Shown here: positions 17,551 through 25,600 of the stretch, in pieces
How the letters are laid out: each line of letters opens with the position of its first letter
How positions within the stretch are numbered: position 1 is the stretch's first letter
NCBI GenBank assembly: GCA_016208685.1
Contig: JACQXM010000003.1
Location: 1 to 64,000 of the forward strand
Direction: 5' to 3'
DNA length: 64,000 nucleotides
Origin: Planctomycetota bacterium
Lineage (GTDB): Bacteria; Planctomycetota; Phycisphaerae; UBA1845
Made by a program: the position numbers and the translations under genes
The notes under the pieces: generated by a model
Databases searched by the model: none
The model's input: the letters and a program-made list of their open reading frames with translations, nothing else
What the model was told of the DNA's origin: nothing

Positions 17551-19926
17551 CTACGCTGCGGCCACCGCCGTACGGCGGCCGAAGTACACCTTGCCGAATA
17601 CCAGCAGGAGCAGGCTGAGAACCACCAGCCCCCACTCGGAGACCGCTGGAACCACATCCGTGCAATCGCATGCGGCGATGCAGCTTTCACCGACCGGGCA
17701 ATCGGAATCGTCGTTGCAGGTCATGTGCGTGCTGCAACACACGGGCACGCCGAACACAGCGTCGTCCACGCCGGGGCAGTTGTCGCACTGGTCGTCCACC
17801 CCGTCGCCGTCGCTATCGCCCAAGCAGGCAGAGCCGGCCCCGAGGTGCGTTCCGCCCTGTGCCGCACACGTGGCGGGAAGCACGTCTACGATGCAGCTCT
17901 TATTGGGTAGGCAGCAGGCGCCGCACAGGCCGTTGTTGGGATGGTCGCACAGCCCACTGCCGTTGCACACGTCGTCGGTGCACTCGTTGCCATCGTCGGG
18001 GCAGGGCGTCCCCTGCGGCTGGAAGGTGTCTCCCGGGCAATCCACACCGTCGCCAGGACAGAGCTCATCGCGGTCGCATTCGTCAACCGCCGGACGGCAC
18101 ACCGTGGTGTTGGGTGCGTAGTCGTCCGCCGGACACGCCGCTCCCTGCCCGGTGCAGAGCTCGGGAACGTCGCAAACGCCGGCAGCGGGCCGACATTCGG
18201 TAGTCGGCGGCTCGAAGGTATCCGGCGGGCAGTTCGCGTCCTGACCGGTGCAAAACTCCGGCACGTCGCACACGTCAGCTTCGGGCCGGCACTCCGTGGT
18301 CGGGGGCTGGAACGCATCGCCGGGACACGACGGCCCCTGGCCGGTGCAGAACTCCGGCACGTCGCAATCACCGGCGGACGGCCGGCATTCGAGCGTGTTG
18401 GGCTGGTAGCCGTCAGGCGGGCAATCCGGGCCGTCGCCGGGGCAGAACTCGGTCACGTCGCAAACGTCGACACCCTGTCGGCACACGGTGGTCGGCGGGG
18501 CGAAACCATCGACCGGGCAGTTGGGGTTTTGCCCGGTACAGAACTCCGGCACGTCGCAGAAACCGGCCGACGGGCGGCATTCGAGCGTTCCGGGCTGGTA
18601 CACATCCGGCGGGCAAGCCGGGCCCTGGCCGGTACAGAACTCGGGAACGTCGCAGTCGCCGGCCGAGGCGCGGCACTCCACGGTGCTGGGCTCGAAATCA
18701 TCGGGCGGACACTGGTCCGACGCGCCCGTGCAGTATTCTTCCACGTCGCAGACTCCCGCCGCGAACCGACAGACCTGCGTGGGCGGCGCCAGGTTCGGCA
18801 CGCAGGCGCCGTTCCCGTCGCAAACGTCGGGTTGATCGCAAGGCCCGGTGGGTGTCTGGTTGCCGCAAGGGGTCCCCAGGTCGGCGGGCGGGTTGATGCA
18901 GCCGAGAATCGGATCGCAAAGGTCGAGCGTGCATTCATTGCCGTCGTCGCAGTCCACCGAGGGATCGATCGCCACGTACGAGCACGCTCCGCTTTGCGGA
19001 TTGCAAATGTCTTCCGTGCACAGGTTGTTGTCGTTACAGTGACCGTCATCGACGAAGTAGCAGCCGGTCTGCGGGTCGCAGAGGTCCGCGGTGCAGGCGT
19101 TTTTGTCATCGCACAACTTGGGAGCGAACACGCAGGAACCGCCGACGCAACCGTCGATCGTGCACTCACTGTGATCGTCGCACTGCGAGTCAAGGGAGCA
19201 TTCCGTGATGCGGAACTGGATGACGAGGTCGTTGAAGTCACGATCCGCCGCCAGACCCTGGTTGTCCGGGTCGGTGTTGCTGCCCTGCGGCCCGTTGAGA
19301 TCCTCCCAGAACACCAGCCAGACCGTTTCGCTCGCCGGAACTCCAGGCGCGCCCACGATCTTGTAGGTCACCATGTGATCCAACCCGTCGGAGTTGGCGG
19401 TTTCCTCGGAGTAATGTTCATTGACCAGACCGGCGTCGGAATCGTTGGCCCGCGCCCACATCACCAGCGAACCAATGGGGAAGGCCACCGTGCCGGACCC
19501 ACTGACCGCGAAGTTCGACCCGCTGATGTCGAAGAGCTTCACGTAACCGCTGCCCGAGTTGTAACCGACCTCTTGCGGGAAGCCTGCGAATCGCGCCTCG
19601 GCGGTTGCGAATTTCGTGCCGTCCGTCCAGGTGTCGTCGTCCCCGGTCCCGGGACCACCGAAGAACATGTGCAACAGGGAGCCGTATCCGTCGTCGTCGA
19701 TCCGGTACGCCGTGGTCGTACCATTGGTGAAGACGGTGTTCAATCCGGTGGGGATCGGAGTGCCCGTTCCCACAAAGCTGCCGCCGTAGACGCCGTTGAG
19801 AATGTCAACGTGCGTGACCCCGGTGACCAGCACCGTGGTATAACTGGCCAGCGCCGGCGCGGCGACGAGTCCCAAAGCCAGCGCCAGCGTCCAAGCTCTA
19901 TGCCGCAGAAAACCGCGTCCCAACAT
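17551..19926 (-). CDS. Secreted cysteine-rich protein with disintegrin-like repeats and IPTL-CTERM tail
   Basis: The 791-residue protein has a signal peptide at residues 1-27 (ending APALA) and a DUF4114-like domain to about 235 with ETVWLVFWEDLNGP..DRDFNDLVIQF. Several C-x-D-x-N-x-C-T-x-D-x-C modules run to about residue 370. Eight tandem units of about 32 residues follow, with the core CDVPEFCTGQ....CPPD and ECR. A calcium-type DSDGDGVDDQCDNCP stretch comes next. The end is an IPTL-CTERM-like signal: VPAVSEWGLVVLSLLLL, then basic residues. The tail implies sorting and cleavage at the inner membrane for export or surface display. ATG 19926 has AGGAGG about 10 nt before it. Function is unknown; adhesion or a matrix role is a guess. 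Confidence 0.85.
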   Translation of the reverse strand: MLGRGFLRHRAWTLALALGLVAAPALASYTTVLVTGVTHVDILNGVYGGSFVGTGTPIPTGLNTVFTNGTTTAYRIDDDGYGSLLHMFFGGPGTGDDDTWTDGTKFATAEARFAGFPQEVGYNSGSGYVKLFDISGSNFAVSGSGTVAFPIGSLVMWARANDSDAGLVNEHYSEETANSDGLDHMVTYKIVGAPGVPASETVWLVFWEDLNGPQGSNTDPDNQGLAADRDFNDLVIQFRITECSLDSQCDDHSECTIDGCVGGSCVFAPKLCDDKNACTADLCDPQTGCYFVDDGHCNDNNLCTEDICNPQSGACSYVAIDPSVDCDDGNECTLDLCDPILGCINPPADLGTPCGNQTPTGPCDQPDVCDGNGACVPNLAPPTQVCRFAAGVCDVEEYCTGASDQCPPDDFEPSTVECRASAGDCDVPEFCTGQGPACPPDVYQPGTLECRPSAGFCDVPEFCTGQNPNCPVDGFAPPTTVCRQGVDVCDVTEFCPGDGPDCPPDGYQPNTLECRPSAGDCDVPEFCTGQGPSCPGDAFQPPTTECRPEADVCDVPEFCTGQDANCPPDTFEPPTTECRPAAGVCDVPELCTGQGAACPADDYAPNTTVCRPAVDECDRDELCPGDGVDCPGDTFQPQGTPCPDDGNECTDDVCNGSGLCDHPNNGLCGACCLPNKSCIVDVLPATCAAQGGTHLGAGSACLGDSDGDGVDDQCDNCPGVDDAVFGVPVCCSTHMTCNDDSDCPVGESCIAACDCTDVVPAVSEWGLVVLSLLLLVFGKVYFGRRTAVAAA
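18005..18775 (-). repeat. Eight tandem protein repeats (~97 nt each) of disintegrin-like type
   Basis: Within the preceding gene, eight units of about 32 codons repeat. Each has six conserved Cys in the order C..(A/S)G.CDV.E(F/Y/L)C(T/P)G...CP.D..P.T.(E/V)C. Units differ by a few residues (CDVEEYCTG, CDVPEFCTG, CDVTEFCPG, CDRDELCPG). Bounds are approximate. The DNA is diverged, so this is not a CRISPR array. Confidence 0.85.
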
Positions 19927-20177
19927 GTTCCACTCTCCTCCTGACACGCCTGTGGCACTCAGCCGCAGACGCTTTACGATACGACGCCCCGGTTTGCCTT
20001 GCCGCGAACCGACAACCTCACCGCGCACGCGATCCTCGCGCCGCGCGGTAGAAAGCGCCGCCATTCCGCCGCCCTTAGCCTGAACCGATGGAGCCGCGCC
20101 CTCGCACCGCCGCAGGGCAACGGAGAAATGCCGCATCCCTCCTCCACCAAGCCTCGGGACCGCAACCTCAAACCGTG

Positions 20178-20206
20178 AGTCTAACGATCAAGAAGCATCG
20201 GTTCAA
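20178..20206 (-). promoter_or_regulatory. Candidate sigma70-type promoter for the disintegrin-like gene
   Basis: On the minus strand TTGAAC (complement of 20201-20206) is followed after exactly 17 nt by TAGACT (complement of 20178-20183). The predicted leader would be about 245 nt. The rest of the 332-nt gap 19927-20258 shows no gene. This is pattern matching only, with four of six matches in each box. Confidence 0.35.
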
Positions 20207-20258
20207 GAAAAAAATCGGCAAAGGCCACGCCGGCGCGTTCCCCCGATAAACAGACGCT

Positions 20259-21104
20259 TCACGAGTCGGCGGGCTCGTCCGGCCAGGTACCACGGAAGAC
20301 CTCGACCGCCGGGCCGGTCATGTACACGTGTTCGTCGGCCGCCCATTCGATCGTAAGCGACCCGCCGGGCAATACCGCCTCGATCGTTCGATCCGTACGT
20401 CCGGTAACCGCGCCAGCAACACACACCGCGCAGGCGCCGGTGCCACACGCCTGCGTGGCCCCCGCTCCCCGTTCCCAGGTGCGTATCCTTACGCGGGAGC
20501 ACGACTCGACCACGGCGAAATGGGCGTTGATGCGCTGCGGGAACTGCGGCGCGGTCTCGATCAACGGACCGACACGCGAAAGCGCCACGGTCTCCACGTT
20601 CTCAACGAACACTACGGCGTGCGGGTTTCCCACGGACACGCAGGTGACGGCAAGCGTTCGCCCATCGACTGAAAGGGGATATTCAACCATGGGTTCGGCG
20701 CCGACCGCCGCGGGAAGCGCCATGGGGTCGAGGCTCGGGCGTCCCATGTCCACGCGGACGGCCCGGACCAGGCCGGCGTGCAGGACGCACTCCGCGGCCT
20801 TCACCCCCGCATCGGTCTCAATCGTCAGCCGCGGACCGGGCGCGAGCCCGTTTTCCACCGCGTACTTCGCCACGCACCGAATCCCATTGCCGCACATCTG
20901 CGCCCGGGAGCCGTCGGCGTTGAACATCACCATGCGCACGTCAGCACACTGTGATGGGGTAATGAGGATCAAGCCATCCGAGCCCACCCCGGTGTGACGC
21001 GCGGATATGCGCCGCGCGAGTGCCGCGGGGTCAACAACGAGCGAGTGGAAGCAATCGACGTAGACGTAGTCGTTGCCCAACCCATGCATCTTCGTGAAGT
21101 TCAT
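20259..21104 (-). CDS. dapF: Diaminopimelate epimerase
   Basis: DapF interconverts LL- and meso-diaminopimelate for lysine and peptidoglycan. The N-terminus FTKMHGLGNDYVYVD is typical. The two catalytic Cys are in MCGNGIRCVAKY near residue 72 and ACGTGACAVCVAG near residue 225. PHAVVFVENV and ERGAGATQACGTG are also present. 281 residues is the usual length. ATG 21104. The gene stands alone. Use of meso-DAP agrees with the mur operon in this window. Confidence 0.95.
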   Translation of the reverse strand: MNFTKMHGLGNDYVYVDCFHSLVVDPAALARRISARHTGVGSDGLILITPSQCADVRMVMFNADGSRAQMCGNGIRCVAKYAVENGLAPGPRLTIETDAGVKAAECVLHAGLVRAVRVDMGRPSLDPMALPAAVGAEPMVEYPLSVDGRTLAVTCVSVGNPHAVVFVENVETVALSRVGPLIETAPQFPQRINAHFAVVESCSRVRIRTWERGAGATQACGTGACAVCVAGAVTGRTDRTIEAVLPGGSLTIEWAADEHVYMTGPAVEVFRGTWPDEPADS

Positions 21105-21306
21105 GGTCGCGATCGTAACCGCTCAAGGTGTATGCGACAGGGGCGCGGCAGGGGATGCCGCGGTAAAGGTGACCACGGGCAAGCAGCCTACCGCGTGCCG
21201 GGGCATTCCACCGGAGCCCGGGACGCACGCGGGGACGATCGCGGGCCGATGGGGTAGTGCCTCGCAGTAACTTGACCCTATGTAGATCGCTCGCGCGGCG
21301 AGCTAC

Positions 21307-21380
21307 CGGCCTTCGTGGGGTCGCGCGGGCTCAGGGCCCGCGGCTCGATATGGTCAGATATCGACGAAACACGACTCTAG
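21307..21380 (-). repeat. Dispersed repeat, family B, copy 1, abutting a stop codon
   Basis: About 75 nt here match 39817-39891 at most positions. Shared blocks include GCGCGGGCTCA, GCGGCTCGATA and ACACGAC(T/A)CTAG. The centre can fold into a GCGGGC/GCCCGC hairpin. On the minus strand the element begins exactly with the TAG stop codon of the gene ending at 21377; the other copy does the same at 39888. Confidence 0.65.
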
Positions 21381-21700
21381 GCCTGGAGGTCCAGATGCAG
21401 CCGGCCGTTGGGATCGCGGGTTACGCCCGATGCCGAATCGGCCGGCGCGGGAGCCGCATCGGCGTCGGGCTGCGAATCGAAAGCGCGTCCCTGGCTGCCG
21501 GCCCCCTCCGAATCGGTGAAGACCTGGGTATCGGCGTCCGCGGTATCTACCGTCGTACCCGCCTCGTCGACGGCACGGCTCTGCCGCCCGGCGGCGAGCA
21601 CATCCTCAGCGCGGCGCGACTCGCGGGAGGCCGCCGTCTCCCGTGCCTGGGCCGCGGCCTGCGCTGCCGAGGCCGCGATTGCCGAAGGCATCTCCGCCAT
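21377..21700 (-). CDS. Small hydrophilic protein, unknown function
   Basis: The 107-residue protein starts MAEMPSAIAASAAQAAAQAR and ends with DPNGRLHLDLQA. It is Ala/Arg-rich at the start (probably one helix) and acidic afterwards (DADTQVFTDSEGAGSQGR). There is no signal peptide and no Cys. ATG 21700 is chosen because GGAG lies 9 nt upstream and the coherent sequence begins there; the frame is open to 21790. The ordered, acidic pattern and defined ends support a real gene. The antisense frame on the same DNA is judged a shadow. No family was recognised with confidence. Confidence 0.6.
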   Translation of the reverse strand: MAEMPSAIAASAAQAAAQARETAASRESRRAEDVLAAGRQSRAVDEAGTTVDTADADTQVFTDSEGAGSQGRAFDSQPDADAAPAPADSASGVTRDPNGRLHLDLQA

Positions 21701-21989
21701 CCGCCGTCTCCGTGCGCCAATACTGATACCGCCTAAACCCCTATCGGTCGCCGCCCCGGCCTCCGTTGAGGCGAGTCCGACGCGCTCCACCGGCTGAGCC
21801 CACGTTCCGAACCCGAGGGGACAATTCCACGGGCGGCGTTATCGGCGTCGGGCACGGACTGCCGATGAACACCCCAGCGGCACCGGCGGTGGGGCCGCCA
21901 GGGTCGCGCCGGCGGCGGTGACGGTATGGAAGTCGGATCGCGCCGCGGGCGGCCAGTTACCCAAGGACGGACGATCGGGAGGACGACGA

Positions 21990-22256
21990 ATGCTACGACT
22001 GCAACGCCGAAAGGTGACAACGCTACTTGCCGGCGGGATCACGCTGACGGCCATCGGCCGTTGCCTTCCCGAGGAGTATTTCGCGCTGAGCGCACGAAAC
22101 ATCGCGGTGGCCGTCGCGGACGGCATCATCGCCACTACTTTCGTGATCCCTCTGTTCGAGGCCCTCGATCTGCCCACCGACCCCACCGGTAACGGCGGCA
22201 ACGGAAATGACGGCGGTACCGACACTACTACCGACACCACCGCCAACGGCACATAG
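21990..22256 (+). CDS. Small protein with hydrophobic segments, unknown function
   Basis: The 88-residue product starts MLRLQRRKVTTLLAGGITLT. A basic N-terminus leads into a hydrophobic stretch (TLLAGGITLTAIG). A second hydrophobic helix follows (NIAVAVADGIIATTFVIPLF), then a low-complexity Gly/Asn/Asp/Thr tail. ATG 21990 has GGAGG 7 nt upstream. It is probably membrane-anchored with a disordered tail outside. It lies alone between the small protein at 21377 and the giant secreted protein. No family is assigned. Confidence 0.6.
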   Translation: MLRLQRRKVTTLLAGGITLTAIGRCLPEEYFALSARNIAVAVADGIIATTFVIPLFEALDLPTDPTGNGGNGNDGGTDTTTDTTANGT

Positions 22257-22546
22257 CAACTCGGGGTGAAGATCCCGGGGTCAGGCTCGGCACAAGCGTC
22301 CCAAACCCACAGATGACGAGCGGCAGGTCCGTGCGCCGCAGGCTCTTCCAGGCGCTGCCGCGGCGCGGGCCCCCGCGATCTGCCGGCGGACCCGAATCTC
22401 AGGTCGGGATCGAGACACGCCGGCGCGGCGCTCCCGCGGTCGGGAGCGCGCCCGGTGCATGGAAAGGGCGACATCGGAAGTCTGATCCCGATGCCGCCCT
22501 TGTTGTTTACCACACCTCTGCTCGTTACCGCGTCGGTGATCCTCGC

Positions 22547-22576
22547 GGTGGGGCGGGCGGAAAAGCCCGCCCCACC
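22547..22576. terminator. Strong GC hairpin downstream of the giant secreted protein gene
   Basis: GGTGGGGCGGGC at 22547-22558 pairs perfectly with GCCCGCCCCACC at 22565-22576 around the loop GGAAAA. It lies 49 nt after the stop of the minus-strand gene ending at 22625 and could stop its transcription, but no U-run follows on that strand. It may instead be a REP-like element. The rest of the 368-nt gap 22257-22624 shows no gene. Confidence 0.5.
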
Positions 22577-22624
22577 GTTCGGATTCTTATCTACGCGGCT
22601 TCCGAGACGATCGCCCGACCGCCC

Positions 22625-25600
22625 CTACTGCGGCGGACAGTTCGGACAGGTCGTGCCCGGAATCGAACAGGTACCCACACCCGGCGCCGTGCACGCCGCG
22701 CCCAGGTTGCTGCATCCGTGCCCACTGGTGCTGCACACGTAGGCCGGATAGGCACCACCCTGGAACGCCTTGATGGTATTGAACACGTCGCCGATGTTGC
22801 CGGACTCGTTGATGCAAGTCTCGAGGCCGAGTAAACCAGCGCCCACCACGTCGGACACGGTGACGTGCGGACGGGTCGGGAGCACCTGGAACGACTGCAA
22901 GAGGGCCAGGAAGTCGTTGGTGTTCACCACGCCGTTGGGCGCGTCCCATGCGCCCGCGACGAACGAACCGACGGTGTCGCCCCACTTCTTCGGGCAGGGC
23001 CTGCCGACGGTCACGACATCCAGACCGGACGTGAAGATGATGTTGTCCTCCGTCGCGCGGATACGGAACTTAGCGGGCGGAGGAGTGCATTCACCCTGGC
23101 CGGCAGCGCACTGACCGGCGCCGCAGACCGCAGCGCACGGCTGTCCGCCGACGGAGCAGGTGAGCGGCGCGTTGGCGTTCTCCGGGATCGGGAAGATCTC
23201 GCAGTCGCCGACGTGCACCACCGTTTCGGTCCAGACACGAGCCGCCGGTTTGTTGGCGTCAGGCACCAGCCGCGACAGACCGTTGGCGTCCGGCGTGTCC
23301 ACCCAGCCGAGGTGGACCGGATCACAGGTGTTCGTGCCACCGCACTGGGCGTTGGTGTAGCAATCCGCCTGGTTGTTGATGCACTTGCCCGGATAGACGC
23401 GCTGCACCTCGTACTTCACCGGGTTGGTGTTGGCCGGATTCGGCTTGAACGAGATGTAGCGGTTCTTGGCACGGTTGTGCGGAGCATCGGCAGGCAACGC
23501 ATTCTGGACGTTGACCGTCGGGTTGCAGATGATGCCGATCTCCATCTCGCTGATGTTCTGCCCCGCGTCCTGCTCCGAGCCCAGCGCCGAGTAGCCGCCG
23601 ATCCGGATCAGGTAGCAGGCATCCTTGGTGACGTTCAGCTCCACGCCCGAGGTAGTACCACTGGCGGCGCAGTAGTCGTCGTTGCAGGCCCGCGAGAGGG
23701 CCGGTGAGAACGTGCAGGCGCACGCCTCGTTGGCGACGTTGCTGCTGAAGACTTGCAGCATTGCGTCATACGTCAACTCGCGGCACATGTGAATCGACAT
23801 GTGACCGCTGCACGGCGCGGTGTACTCGTACCAGATGTCCGACTGGAACGCATCGCCATCGGCACAGCCGGTCACACCGAACTGCGGCCCGTCCGTGGTC
23901 GCCAGCCGGTTGTCGGTGGGAACGTTGCACCGGTAGGCGTCGGTCTGCGGCGGACGCGGCGAACAAACTGCGCCCACTGACGCCCAGTGGCAATCCGGGG
24001 ACAGGAGGTTGCACGGCTCGTCGATGTCCGTACCCGCCGGGTTGTTGGTGCACTCACCCAGGTTGGGGTCGGAAGTCTGTCCGGTGCAAACCACGGTCGC
24101 GTCGGCGCAATCGTTGTTTAGCGGATTCGGACAGCCGCCCTGCTGGTTGAGTTCCGTGCACGTCAGGAACGGGAAGGCCACGCCGTTCAGCGGCTGGACC
24201 TGCGTACCCACGCACTGGAGGTACGTTCCCGTGTCGTCGCAAACCGGTCCCGGCTTGCAGCAGGCCACGGGCACGTTGCCGCAACCGCCGTCCTGGCTGG
24301 TCGGCGGGTTCGAGGCGCCCTGGATACCGCTGCTCACGCACCATGCGTACTCCTGCGAAACCAGGTCGGCATACTCGTAGGTGCCGTTGGTATCGCGAAC
24401 GCTCATGTTGTTCCCGTCGAAGCTCTGGGCCCAGAACACGGTGCAGCGGCCTTGCGTCTGGACTTCGCCTTCGCCGTCGATGCCAATCCAGTAGCAGTCG
24501 CCCTGATTGACCGTGGCGGACGGGCTCAGCGGCGCCGAATAGCGCCAGCAACGGCTCGAACCAGCACCGCCGTCCGACGGCTGGAGAGCATCGGGATTGA
24601 GATCCCAGTATCCGGCCCCAGGCGTTCCCGCGATGGGCAGACCCGGCAGGCCGAAGTCGTCCTCATAAAGGTAGGCCCGGAAGGCATCCGGCGGCTTGGT
24701 GCCGCCGCTGCTGCCCGAGCACTCGAAGCTGCCCGTACCACCGCCCTGGTCGCCCACCCAGCAGGGGAACCAGCAAAGGCGATCGATGCTGGCGCCGTCC
24801 GCCCGGAAGTCGTCCACGCGCCGCTCACCGATGGCGCGGTCGCTGGGGAAGATGTACGTGGCGTTCATCGACTGGCAATGCTGCGGATCCTCGATGGGGC
24901 AGATCGGACAGGGGTTGGCCGCGCAGAGCACGCCGCCGTGGAAGTCGCCGCTCAGGCCGGCGCACGTCGTCGACGTAACTCCGGCGCCGCTGTTGTCCTG
25001 GCAATCGCCGGGACCGATGCAGCAGGCACCCAGACAGCACGCACCCTGGCCGGCACCGCAACCCGCCGGCTGAACCGCGGGCAGACAGGCCGCGACTGCC
25101 GGGTCATCGTCACCCAGCCACTCGCCGCCGCCGGCCTCGCAATCGAACTTGTTGATTACGCTGCACATATCCGCCGGGTTGGCCTCGTTGCAGCAGGCCG
25201 CCAGCGGGCACGGCTCGACGTAGAGGTGCATCTGGTATTCGGTGTTCATGCGCTGGCAGGCGTCACCGAACACACCGGGCACCGTCGGGTCGTTGCAATC
25301 GCCGTCGCCGACGCAATCAAAGCCGGTCGCGGCGCAATTGCTGATGGCGAAGAGCTGATAGACGTACGTACCCGCGGGCACGGTGAACTGGCCGGACCAG
25401 TTGCCGTCAGTACAGCAATGCGAGTTGTTGCACGCGGAACCGAACCCTTCCATGTCCAACCCGCCGGCATCGAGATCGGCAAAGATCGTATTGCCGCCGG
25501 TGCACGGACAGGTGGGCTCCAGCCAACGCGTGATCGGAGCCCAGATGGGATCGTTGCAACAGAGGTTGACGGTCACGACGCCGCAGTTGTCGAGGTGGAA

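Noticed and set aside
18005-18775. Regularly spaced repeats that could suggest a CRISPR array
   Set aside because: Units are about 97 nt, diverged in DNA and conserved as protein; they are coding repeats.
17941-19944. A 667-codon open frame on the plus strand, antisense to the disintegrin-like gene
   Set aside because: It mirrors the codon positions of the Cys-rich gene, has no domain pattern and no ribosome site; a product of GC-rich codon use.
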